From Sphingobacterium olei (GTDB lineage Bacteria > Bacteroidota > Bacteroidia > Sphingobacteriales > Sphingobacteriaceae): a stretch of 64,000 nucleotides of DNA. Below, piece by piece: positions 50,277-58,355 of the stretch; the stretch's first letter is position 1, and every line of letters begins with the position of its first letter. The position numbers and the translations under genes were made by a program. The stretch covers positions 248,001-312,000 of the forward strand of contig NZ_SUME01000002.1 in the NCBI RefSeq assembly GCF_005048855.1. The letters are read 5' to 3'. Below the pieces are notes generated by a model that was not told the DNA's origin, searched no databases, and saw only the letters and a list, made by a program, of their open reading frames with translations.

Positions 50277-52704
50277 TGTAGATGTTCTCCATCGTGCCCG
50301 TATAGTACCCTTCTGCTATCACGTAAAGTACGCGCGTGAAGCTATAGACCACACGGATCTGCTCCGGCCGCAGGTAACGCTGGTATTCGTATTCCGTTTT
50401 GGAAACACGTTCGTACCCCGGGACGCCCTGCCCCCGCCCCCTATAGGCCGTGACCGACTTCTGCAGGCCCATCAGCCCGCCCGTCCGAATATACGGTATA
50501 TTCGTCTCCGGTATGCGGGCAGACGCGTACATCGGCACATCGAGGGGGTCGTAAAAATGATCGGGTGGGAAGTACTCGTGCACGGTCCTGCCGGTCTGCT
50601 CCTGGTCCTGCCGGTACTCGGTCACCTTCTGGTAGTAGATGGGCGCCCCATCGGAGTAGTTGTAGCTAAGTGCGGACGCCGGCCGGTAGGTGGTCTTGGT
50701 CTCTGTCGCCAGCACTGCCAGGCATTCCGCGGTCTCGCAAGGAAAGGGAGGTATCATAGACCCCTGCAGATAGGCTACCTTCTGTTCGTAGCTTGTAGCG
50801 CTGTAGTGGAACCTGCCGTTCTGCGTCTCCCTGACCGGCCGGTGCATCAGCAGGCCGGTGCCCTCCTCGTACATACCGTAGCGGTAGTACCGCTGTCCCT
50901 GATGTGTCCCGTCAGCATCGTAGTGGTTGATGGCCCGGATACGGAGCCCGCCGGACAGCTGGGGCAGGAAGCTGTGGATGCCGTAGCTAGGAATGGGATC
51001 CACACGGCGGAACTCCTCGGTGTACCTGTTGGCCTCAAAGTCGAAATCCGTGATCCCGCCGGTGGGGTACACGATCCGGCGCAGCACGCCCCGCTTCATG
51101 GCATTCTCGTCCGGGGCCTCCGCCCAGTCGTCATCCCCGATCTTGAAGGGGATATTGACTGCAAAATTGTTGCACCAGCCATATATATCGCGGTAAAACC
51201 TGGCCAGTTCGAAGCTTATGGTCGGGAGCGACACAGGCACGTTTTCGTCGACATTGACATAGTCTATGTCCTCGGTAGATGCGTTCGGGTAGCCCCAGGC
51301 ATCGTGCCCTTTCAGGTGGTTGCCGTAACAGAACTTATTCGTATAGTAGAGTGCGTACCGTTCGTAGGTATCCGTGCCGTTTCGTACGTGCAGCGAGTCC
51401 AGGTACATCGTGCCCTGGAAGTTCGTACCGTTGTAGAACTTGGCCGCCTCGACATAATATGGAGCGGTGTACGAATGGAAAAGATGCAGCGACTTCACCT
51501 CGGTATTGTTCTGGTCCAGCACCCGGATATAGTTCAGCTTGTCCCCGCCACTGAACTGCACCTTGCCGCCACGGAAGCTGATATCACTGACCGACAGCCC
51601 GGCCACGTTCGTGCCCTGCACGCCGGTGCCCTCGTTCTTTTCATAGATCCTGTCAACCACCTCGTCTCCGCTGTTCAGATGTGGCACGTGGAAGTAGGCC
51701 TTGCTGGCACCCGCAGGGGATACCATGTACTTGGGCGAAGATATCTTGTAGAAAGGGATATTGGCCGTCAGGTCCTGATAGTTCCAGAGCGGGTTGTTCA
51801 TGGGAGAGGTGCCGGAGGTAAAGTGGTTGCCCGGCTCCAGGCTACAGGGGTCATCGTTGTAATAGTACTCGATCAGGTCGTGGTAGGTCCGGTACCGCGC
51901 CACGGTCTTGGCGGTGTAGCTGAATGTGACCTCATCGGTACCGTTGCTGCTGACGATACGTCGGCATTTCCAGGCCGAACGCACGCCACCCCCTCCGTGA
52001 GGCTCATCTACGTCGGACATCTCGATGCCCTTGGTCAAGGGCTCGCCCGGACCGGGATCGCCAAAGTAATAAATCGTCCCGTCCGTGTCCGTGATAATGA
52101 AGGCCCCGTCATTATACTGGATCTTGATGTTGTCGAACGGTACCGGGACAATCGTGTAGCCCGTCCCGGTGTCGTTCTTCTGGAAATAGAACGAGCCCGA
52201 CTTGCCCAATAGCTTGTAGCTGAACCGGTCCGGAGCGCCATCGTTCCAGCCCGAGGCCAGCTGGTACATATGGTATTGGTTACTGAACGGAAAGTCGCAG
52301 CCCGGGCAATTGGTGGGGTTGGGATAGAAGGCCCTTATCAGGGAATTGTTGATATAGCCGCTATGGCCACCTGAAAAAAAATCGTCCAGCCCGTTGACCG
52401 TCCGGGCGATCTGCAGATCCGAACTCAGCGACCAGCCCATGCCCGAACGCGTCGACTGCTCGTTGATCTTAAAGCCCCCGGCATGGTACTCCAGCGCGAT
52501 AGGTAGCTTTAATCCGCCTACGTTGATCTCGTAGAACGGGATGCTGATATCGGGGAGCCCGGTGTTCAGGTTGATAGGATAGTTTACCATCTTTGTCAGT
52601 GCGGCCGCCTCAGGCGATACGGGAACAATGTTATTCGGTTGTGCGATAAGCAGCTTCGTACAGACAGCAAGTACCAATAATGTGTGCAGAATATATTTTT
52701 TCAT
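49999..52704 (-). CDS. N-terminal part of Rhs-partner secreted protein (frameshifted)
   Basis: Signal peptide (MKKYILHTLLVLAVCTKLLI, then AQ), followed by PVSPEAAALTKMVNYPINLN, ISIPFYEINVGGLKLPIALE and STRSGMGWSLSSDLQIARTV, the SpvB/TcdB-like opening common to large Rhs-associated proteins of Bacteroidetes. Good sense runs to about NIYSAWFDPSPNYVYGQYGI. After that (about 50230) the frame gives low-complexity Gln/His-rich residues while the other frame (48870-50276) continues the protein. 48870-52704 is 3835 nt, so one surplus base would explain it. It could be a pseudogene, a sequencing error or programmed frameshifting; no slippery run is obvious. Confidence 0.8.
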   Translation of the reverse strand: MKKYILHTLLVLAVCTKLLIAQPNNIVPVSPEAAALTKMVNYPINLNTGLPDISIPFYEINVGGLKLPIALEYHAGGFKINEQSTRSGMGWSLSSDLQIARTVNGLDDFFSGGHSGYINNSLIRAFYPNPTNCPGCDFPFSNQYHMYQLASGWNDGAPDRFSYKLLGKSGSFYFQKNDTGTGYTIVPVPFDNIKIQYNDGAFIITDTDGTIYYFGDPGPGEPLTKGIEMSDVDEPHGGGGVRSAWKCRRIVSSNGTDEVTFSYTAKTVARYRTYHDLIEYYYNDDPCSLEPGNHFTSGTSPMNNPLWNYQDLTANIPFYKISSPKYMVSPAGASKAYFHVPHLNSGDEVVDRIYEKNEGTGVQGTNVAGLSVSDISFRGGKVQFSGGDKLNYIRVLDQNNTEVKSLHLFHSYTAPYYVEAAKFYNGTNFQGTMYLDSLHVRNGTDTYERYALYYTNKFCYGNHLKGHDAWGYPNASTEDIDYVNVDENVPVSLPTISFELARFYRDIYGWCNNFAVNIPFKIGDDDWAEAPDENAMKRGVLRRIVYPTGGITDFDFEANRYTEEFRRVDPIPSYGIHSFLPQLSGGLRIRAINHYDADGTHQGQRYYRYGMYEEGTGLLMHRPVRETQNGRFHYSATSYEQKVAYLQGSMIPPFPCETAECLAVLATETKTTYRPASALSYNYSDGAPIYYQKVTEYRQDQEQTGRTVHEYFPPDHFYDPLDVPMYASARIPETNIPYIRTGGLMGLQKSVTAYRGRGQGVPGYERVSKTEYEYQRYLRPEQIRVVYSFTRVLYVIAEGYYTGTMENIYSAWFDPSPNYVYGQYGIASARVLAQQGNRDGVRGSGQPADGQPVQLCQLALSAAHEHQHHGQQGPDNPEDNQICLSFYWHTGVCRHGRGQQD

Positions 52705-53190
52705 TTCGAATGGCTATTTGGCTTTATGTTCTTGTCATTATAGGAAAAATAACGCTCCAGTGTCGTGATTTGATGTCCCCGGCATTGAAAGGATATGCCG
52801 GTCATGGAAGTAAAACAATCGTGCTGCTTCATATTTAAGTAATTTTTAAGTTAATATCGATAAAAGACACTACTTCCTTTATGAAAACCTACGGCAACAG
52901 GCTTACAGCGCATCTATCACCGGTAGTTTTTCATAAAAAAAATAGTCTATTACAACTAACGTAAAAAAAGAAACGGAAAATAAGAGGGATTCAACCTACA
53001 CAATAAGGACAAACAGCACTACCCGAGAGTAAATAGCAATAATAATAAGTTCGATACTTCTAATATATGAAATAAAAATAAAAAACAAGAATTTTAGTCT
53101 TAATTATCACAATTTCAGCTATCTATCGCATCTAAACCTCTTGAATATAGATGATATCGCTCCAATTTATCTATAAAAAAGCCTAAACCA
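52705..53190. other. Upstream region of the Rhs locus
   Basis: About 485 bp, AT-rich, without a gene. It contains a hairpin at 52779-52801 (CCGGCAT / ATGCCGG, 9-nt loop) about 75 bp before the Rhs-partner ATG, which would lie in its 5' leader. I see no convincing TTTG / TAnnTTTG promoter pair. Confidence 0.5.
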
Positions 53191-53193
53191 TTA

Positions 53194-53706
53194 AAATACG
53201 CTTTCGTACATAATGACTACACAAAAGAAATCCCGCCGAAATTTGAAATCTTTGATGACCGGATTGAAATCACTTCGGCAGGTTCTTTACCTGACGGATT
53301 TAGCGAAAAAGAATTCTTCGAAGGGATATCAGCCCCTCGCAATAAAGAACTCATGCGCATATACCGGGATTTAGAACTGGTAGAGCCGCTGGGATCCGGG
53401 GTACCGCGTATTTTGAAATCTTATGACAAAAGTTGTTTTAGGTTCTTTCCCAACTTTATTCGCATGACATTTCCTAAATTTATGGGTGGTCAAATAGGTG
53501 GTCAAGTGAATAAAATATTCCTTACCAAAAGGCAGCAACAAGTATTGGAACTGATAAAAGAAAATCCGGCTATTTCCCGTAGTCAACTGGCATCTAAAGT
53601 GGGGATAAATGAGTCTGCTGTACAGAAGCACATTGATACGCTTAGGGTGAAGAAAATGATCGAAAGGGAAGGCGGGAAAAGAGGTTACTGGAACGTTAAG
53701 TCCTGA
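53194..53706 (+). pseudogene. C-terminal fragment of an AlbA/HATPase_c_4 ATP-binding protein
   Basis: The frame reads YAFVHNDYTKEIPPKFEIFD, DRIEITSAGSLPDGFSEKEF, RNKELMRIYRDLELVEPLGS and GVPRIL, then a winged-helix-like C-terminus (LTKRQQQVLELIKENPAISR, ASKVGINESAVQKHIDTLR). This is the second half of the RecG-like/AlbA family of ATP-binding regulators found on mobile elements. The N-terminal AlbA half is missing: a TGA occurs in frame at 53152 and no start precedes the conserved part. It is the first of several gene fragments in this stretch. Confidence 0.75.
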
Positions 53707-53892
53707 AATAGTAATGCAGCGAGAAGCTAAATAGCGAGAAGGATAATTTGGAAACCAGCCCCTGCGGATGTGAATCTTTGTAATGGAGCAAATAATAAGC
53801 TCAATATCGGGCAATTTGAGGCTCAAAAAGTTGAGTATTCGAGCTTCAAATGGATGAAGTTTGAACTTATCGTTAAAATAGGATCAGAAACC

Positions 53893-54138
53893 TTAATAAA
53901 TAGACTCCTTTATCCACATAGTGCTCGACGAACGAGGCCAACTTCGCGACACGCATCCTCTTTTACCGCCAGTCATTTCTTTTAATATATCATATTGCTC
54001 CATTTCATCAATAATTTTGTAGGCGGTTGGCATTGATACACCTGTAAATTCTACTACCTGTTGTGCGTTAATGATCGGACGCTGATACAAATGATCTAAT
54101 ATATTGAGTAAATGATGACTTCGTGTACTGCTCTCATT
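53893..54138 (-). pseudogene. C-terminal fragment of a Fic-family protein
   Basis: The minus frame reads STRSHHLLNILDHLYQRPII, NAQQVVEFTGVSMPTAYKII, DEMEQYDILKEMTGGKRG, the winged-helix end of Fic AMPylase-type proteins. The Fic catalytic core is absent. After GGKRG the listed frame ends in unrelated residues while another frame gives MRVAKLASFVEHYVDKGVYL, so a frameshift near 53950 is also likely. Confidence 0.7.
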
Positions 54139-54227
54139 TTAAATAGGATATACAGCTATTTAAAATTTAGCAAGCTAATTTAAATAAAAAAACCTTATTT
54201 AAAATTTATGGATTAATTTTAAATAAG
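54136..54227. repeat. Two adjacent perfect inverted repeats with a shared half-site
   Basis: First: ATTTTAAATAG (54136-54146) / CTATTTAAAAT (54156-54166). Second: CTTATTTAAAATT (54194-54206) / AATTTTAAATAAG (54215-54227). Both have 8-9 nt loops and share the core ATTTTAAATA. They sit exactly where the Fic fragment is cut off. Confidence 0.7.
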
Positions 54228-54324
54228 ATCTGTAAGCCCGTCCCGTATACCTCTTGTCGGAAGCTATCCTTCGATTTAGATTGCATTTTCTAAATCATCC
54301 TATCTAGAAGTCGAGCCTTCACCT

Positions 54325-54558
54325 TCAATAAGAAACAGCCACTTCGTGATACTCCACCGTAGCCGCGTTCATTAGCGCTTTAGCAATATACAGTTTGTCA
54401 CCATTCGTTAAGAGTGAAATCGAGAAGGCTGATGTAATGCCAATGGCAAGCGGTTGGGCTTTCCATTTCTGCATAGCGGGATTGTAGATGTGTAGAAGGA
54501 CTTCCATATCCGCATATTCCACTAATCTATGGTGGAGACACTTCCCAATCCCGTACAA
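54325..54558 (-). pseudogene. Short fragment, possibly of a surface propeller protein
   Basis: 77 codons, not recognised with confidence. The pattern HIYNPAMQKWKAQPLAIGIT, SLLTNGDKLYIAKALMNAAT is like one blade of a Kelch-type propeller. No signal, start context or neighbours support a whole gene; it lies among other fragments. Confidence 0.3.
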
Positions 54559-54612
54559 ACTACACCGTAAAAAGTTGGAAAGAAGCTTCGGATGGAGAGG
54601 GGTATGACTAAT

Positions 54613-54948
54613 CTGGCGTCAATCTTGATGCACCAAGCAAAGAACTTTATACACCAAGTTTCAAACTTTGTCCATCAAGATTAAAAGATGTCGCATCAAG
54701 TTTACGGCAGGCTAAGCCAACATTTAAACATGATGCATCAAGTTTCTAATAGGCGTTAACCGGCAAGAAACTTACTGCAGCAACATACAAACTTGATGCG
54801 CCTTGACACAAAGATATCGCTACAAGTTTCAAACTTTGTCCATCAAGTTTGAAACTTGATCCGTCAAGATGCAAACTTGTAGCATCCCAACGCATACTTG
54901 TGTCTACCTACATTACACTTGATGCATCAAAAATGACAGTCTTGTAGA
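54613..54948. repeat. Degenerate 21-nt phased tandem array built on a palindrome, 16 units
   Basis: Cutting from 54613 every 21 nt gives 16 aligned units with no indel. The consensus is CAAGTTTnAAACTTG plus ATGCAT, and the first 15 bases are an inverted repeat. Two units (54655 and 54823) are identical. Other starts are CAAGTTTGAAACTTG (54844), CAAGATGCAAACTTG (54865), CAACATACAAACTTG (54781), CAACATTTAAACATG (54718), CCTACATTACACTTG (54907). Weaker units may continue to about 55032. All frames on the minus strand contain stops in the array, so it is not coding. It lies directly downstream of the GH78 fragment. Confidence 0.85.
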
Positions 54949-55032
54949 CCTGATTGCCCCGAGATGTACCAACTTCTGTAGCCATGCCGTGGATAGAACG
55001 TCCGGTCTTGCCAGATAGTAATCTTCATGCGG

Positions 55033-55368
55033 CTAATGATTTACCGAATGCAAGGTCATTTCGATATGGTGTATGCCATTTTCCATTTTAATGGATTGGC
55101 CGTGACGTACTTTGCCATTAACTTTTGAAAGTTGCATATTGTCTGGCGCAACAACGGTCGCGCTACTGCCAACTGGTATCGCAACTTGCATCCGGAGCTT
55201 ATCTTGTTCCAATGTCCAGTCAACGCCGACGGGGCCGTAAGGGCTATCTATAGTCGATTTTACCCAGGTTATGCCTTTCGGTATCTGTGGCGAGATGCGT
55301 ACGTGCCGATAACCGGGCTTTTTTTCATCGACGCTTATACCGCCTAATGCTTGATAAACCAGGAGATC
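55033..55368 (-). pseudogene. C-terminal fragment of a GH78 alpha-L-rhamnosidase
   Basis: The minus frame from about 55368 to a TAG at 55033 reads DLLVYQALGGISVDEKKPGY, RHVRISPQIPKGITWVKSTI, SPYGPVGVDWTLEQDKLRMQ, the C-terminal beta-sandwich of bacterial rhamnosidases. The catalytic barrel is missing, and a TAA occurs in frame just upstream. It implies that a rhamnoside-degrading PUL was once here. Confidence 0.8.
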
Positions 55369-55444
55369 AAATTATGGGAAAGAACGGATGAATAAAAGTA
55401 TATTTCGTAGGTTTGTGGGTAAAGGACCAAAATTATAGATACGC

Positions 55445-57292
55445 GTGTTGACAGTTACAAGAATTTTATTAACCATTATCTGTTTATTATCTTCTTGCCT
55501 TGCTATGCACGCCAATATGGAGATAAATTCCTTATTGAAAGACTTGGATCAGGTCTTGGTGAAAGTAACATCCGATGCCAACCTGGGCGCGCTAAAACCG
55601 ATTATTGAAATTTCGGACGATGCCACAATCCGACCTGCATCTGGTGAAATAATCGACGTTTCGGCAAATAAAACCGTAACCTATACGGTCACTTCGGCAT
55701 CGGGGCAACGCAGGGAATGGAAAGTGGAATTTGCCGTCTATGATTCTGAAATCAGCGAATACGACACGTATAGCATTTCAAGCATACTAAACGGCAGGGT
55801 AATGCAGATAGCGGGCGATAACAACTTCAATGAAAAATATGTAGAGGATGCGGGGGTAGATGTCGGAAATTCTGACATAACCAATGGAAAAAATCTTCAA
55901 AGATGGCAGGAGTGGGATATTATTTATCATGCTACAGAAGAAGACATAAAATATTATAAATTCAGGAACCTCCATAGTGGAAAGTTCTTAACTGCAGGTG
56001 CTGCCGCTGGGGAGCAACTGAAACAGAAAAGAGCGCCCGCAACTTCCTTGGACGCACAACTGTGGAAGATAGCGGAAATCAATCAAACCGGAAAATATGA
56101 AATATCGAATAAAACTAATGGGCTGTATGTTTCCATGACCAGTACACCAGATAAGGTATATATTACGCAGGAGCCGAAAGCGGATGATGATCGGCAGAAA
56201 TGGGATATCGTAAAACTATCAAAAGATAGCTACAGGGACGATGATGTATGTCATTTCTTTGAACGCACAACGGGTTCGGTTGCGTTCGATCAGGGAAACA
56301 GTATTCCGCTTTCTGACGGTAGGGTGCTATGGGTAACACAAGATGCGTGGCACCACGGTTCAATGGCTCCTAACGGCAACTTGTATGGTAACCATTTTAT
56401 ATCCTATACCAACTCGATTATTATTCAGCCTTCTAATGACGATTGGAATCCGGCTGCTCCAATGATGACGGCCGACGGGCGGTCCAATGGAGGGGTTGGC
56501 AATTTAATTCCTAAATACCCCGGTAAAACCTGGAGCTGGCCAGGAGCCGGAGTTGAAATCGATAATGTGGTGTATATACACAATACGGAGGGCGAGGGTC
56601 TGGGATCGGAAAACGATCACCAATCGCTTTATAAACTGACTCCTATTAGTTCCACCCACTGGCAGACCGAGCGGACGACACCTGCGGGCTTGACTGCTTC
56701 GGAAAAGTTAATGCGGTTTGCCAACGGAATGGTGAAGGCAAATGATGGTTATGTATATGTGTATGGTAGCCGCTCCATCCCGGAGAGCTTTGGATACAAT
56801 ACATATCTCCATGTTAGCCGGTTCCCACAAGATGATCCACAGAATTGGACTTTCTGGAACGGAAGTGCATGGGTAGCGACAGCAAGTACAGTGTCGACGG
56901 CCCACGTAAATACGGGAATGGGGACCAACTATGTCAGTTACCTTAATGGGAAATATATACACCTTACTATGGATCAGGGGTTCTATTGTGGGATATCTTC
57001 TATTAATATGTATATTTCCACGGCTAGTAGCCCAATAGGGCCATTCACGCCAAAGAAATTGGTCCATACATTTACCGAGTTCTACAAAGGACAAAATGCG
57101 AGAGTTTACACCCCCTTGATTCATACATCTTCTGATAATGGGAAAGATGAACTATTGGTTACCTACAGCATGAACTTCGGTGCCTGCGTGGACACTGGAG
57201 ATGGGGCAATTAAAGAAAGCGACGGCAATTACGACCCTTATTATTACCGGGTAAAAGGTGTACGTATCCCCTACGCCATGTTTGACTTATAG
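55445..57292 (+). CDS. Secreted multidomain protein (DUF5018-like, ricin-like trefoil, propeller)
   Basis: 615 aa from a GTG at 55445; a stop lies just upstream in frame, so this is the first possible start. A hydrophobic signal (ILLTIICLLSSCLAMHA) comes first. Residues about 45-100 resemble the DUF5018 Ig-like module (EISDDATIRPASGEIIDVSA, YTVTSASGQRREWKVEF). About 105-260 looks like a ricin-type beta-trefoil (LHSGKFLTAGAAAGEQ, QLWKIAEINQTGKYEISN). About 270-610 is a propeller (FFERTTGSVAFDQGNSIPLS, YVYVYGSRSIPESFGYNTYL, YISTASSPIGPF) like the DUF4185/DUF5005 proteins related to GH43-type folds. No catalytic residues can be assigned. It lies beside rhamnosidase debris and may be the survivor of an older PUL. 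Confidence 0.7.
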   Translation: MLTVTRILLTIICLLSSCLAMHANMEINSLLKDLDQVLVKVTSDANLGALKPIIEISDDATIRPASGEIIDVSANKTVTYTVTSASGQRREWKVEFAVYDSEISEYDTYSISSILNGRVMQIAGDNNFNEKYVEDAGVDVGNSDITNGKNLQRWQEWDIIYHATEEDIKYYKFRNLHSGKFLTAGAAAGEQLKQKRAPATSLDAQLWKIAEINQTGKYEISNKTNGLYVSMTSTPDKVYITQEPKADDDRQKWDIVKLSKDSYRDDDVCHFFERTTGSVAFDQGNSIPLSDGRVLWVTQDAWHHGSMAPNGNLYGNHFISYTNSIIIQPSNDDWNPAAPMMTADGRSNGGVGNLIPKYPGKTWSWPGAGVEIDNVVYIHNTEGEGLGSENDHQSLYKLTPISSTHWQTERTTPAGLTASEKLMRFANGMVKANDGYVYVYGSRSIPESFGYNTYLHVSRFPQDDPQNWTFWNGSAWVATASTVSTAHVNTGMGTNYVSYLNGKYIHLTMDQGFYCGISSINMYISTASSPIGPFTPKKLVHTFTEFYKGQNARVYTPLIHTSSDNGKDELLVTYSMNFGACVDTGDGAIKESDGNYDPYYYRVKGVRIPYAMFDL

Positions 57293-57295
57293 CTT

Positions 57296-57349
57296 AAAAA
57301 AGTTAAGAGCACCCTGCTTGAGAATATCAAGTAGTGCGCTCTTACTTTT
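57296..57349. terminator. Bidirectional terminator
   Basis: A long imperfect hairpin with A-rich left and T-rich right flanks (GTTAAGAGC..CTGCTTGA / TCAAGTAG..GCTCTTAC) lies between the stops of the convergent propeller and SDR genes. Confidence 0.8.
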
Positions 57350-57361
57350 ATTTCTCAAGAA

Positions 57362-58081
57362 CTACGGATTAGTTGAAAATAGAGAGGCACTAGCCACTAA
57401 AGCTCTCCTATTCATTTTAAGCATATCGCATACCCATTGCGCAAAGTCCTCTGGTTGTAAAACGCTTTCCGGATTACCATCTGTAAGTCCACCCTGGATA
57501 CTCATATCAGAGGCAATGGTACTTGGCGTCAATGTAATGACGCGGATATTTTCTTTACGCCATTCGGCCATCATAGACTGTGACAGGGAAACAACAGCTG
57601 CTTTCGATGCGGCATAGGCAGACATGTTACCGCCTCCTTTCAAGCCTGCTGTAGAAGCTACATTCACGATATCACCCTCACCTTTATCTTTCAAAAAAGG
57701 ATAAACTGCTTTTGCAACGTAATAGACACCAAAAAGATTTACACGAATAACATCTTCCCACTGTTTAGAAGACATATCTGCGATCTTACCAAAATCGCCT
57801 ACCCCGGCATTATTGATCAGTATATCTACACTTCCTAACTTTTCGACCAACCTCTTGACACCTTGCTGAACAGCAGCTTCCTCTGTTACATCAAATACGG
57901 CATAGGCTGCATTAACGCCAATATCGTGTAGTTCGGCGAGCGTGACTTTCAAGTTCTCTTCATTACGCCCCGTAATTCCAACATGTACTCCTTCTCTGGC
58001 AAGATACAAAGCAACAGCTTTTCCTAGACCTCTACCTCCGCCGGTAACTATTGCTTTTTTCCCTTTTAATGTAGTTATCAT
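57362..58081 (-). CDS. Short-chain dehydrogenase/reductase (FabG-like)
   Basis: 239 aa classical SDR. The Rossmann motif VTGGGRGLGKAVA sits at 12-24, NNAG near 89-92, and the catalytic Ser (VNVASTAG) with YAASKA near 154-159. The ITGR step after the second strand suggests NADP(H) preference. It is close in style to 3-oxoacyl-ACP reductases, but many stand-alone copies have other substrates. It is a single gene between two terminators and not linked to the PUL on its right. Confidence 0.9.
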   Translation of the reverse strand: MITTLKGKKAIVTGGGRGLGKAVALYLAREGVHVGITGRNEENLKVTLAELHDIGVNAAYAVFDVTEEAAVQQGVKRLVEKLGSVDILINNAGVGDFGKIADMSSKQWEDVIRVNLFGVYYVAKAVYPFLKDKGEGDIVNVASTAGLKGGGNMSAYAASKAAVVSLSQSMMAEWRKENIRVITLTPSTIASDMSIQGGLTDGNPESVLQPEDFAQWVCDMLKMNRRALVASASLFSTNP

Positions 58082-58304
58082 ATGTTTTTATAAATTTATA
58101 TCAGATAAGTCCAAAAATAGAAAACACCAGTTGTTAGAATGTTAAGATTATGTAATTTCATTAATTAAGAGCCTGAAATCATTCATGACACAGGTTAAAC
58201 CCCGTAGGGCTGAAATATTCATCGTATCCCGGGTTCACGTTATTGAATATGGTATAATCTCGAAAGAAAGATTTTAAGCTCTGCAGCGTTTCCCGAAGTT
58301 TGAA

Positions 58305-58341
58305 AAAAGAGTCCAGTTGCGTTAGACAACTGGACTCTTTT
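58305..58341 (-). terminator. Intrinsic terminator of the DUF4998 PUL operon
   Basis: A perfect 15-bp stem AAAAGAGTCCAGTTG / CAACTGGACTCTTTT with a 7-nt loop, 15 bp past the last stop; T-run in the minus direction. The remaining 58082-58304 spacer shows nothing recognisable. Confidence 0.93.
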
Positions 58342-58355
58342 GCAACCTTAAATCA

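Noticed and set aside
50200..52212. A 670-codon open frame on the plus strand opposite the Rhs-partner gene
   Set aside because: It is the antisense shadow of a GC-rich gene; its sequence has no recognisable domain, signal or start context.
54613..54948. CRISPR array
   Set aside because: The 21-nt units are contiguous, with no spacer between repeats, and most differ from each other.
55445..57292. Calling the propeller protein a GH43 enzyme
   Set aside because: Propeller-like segments are visible, but I cannot locate the three acidic catalytic residues, so no enzyme activity is claimed.
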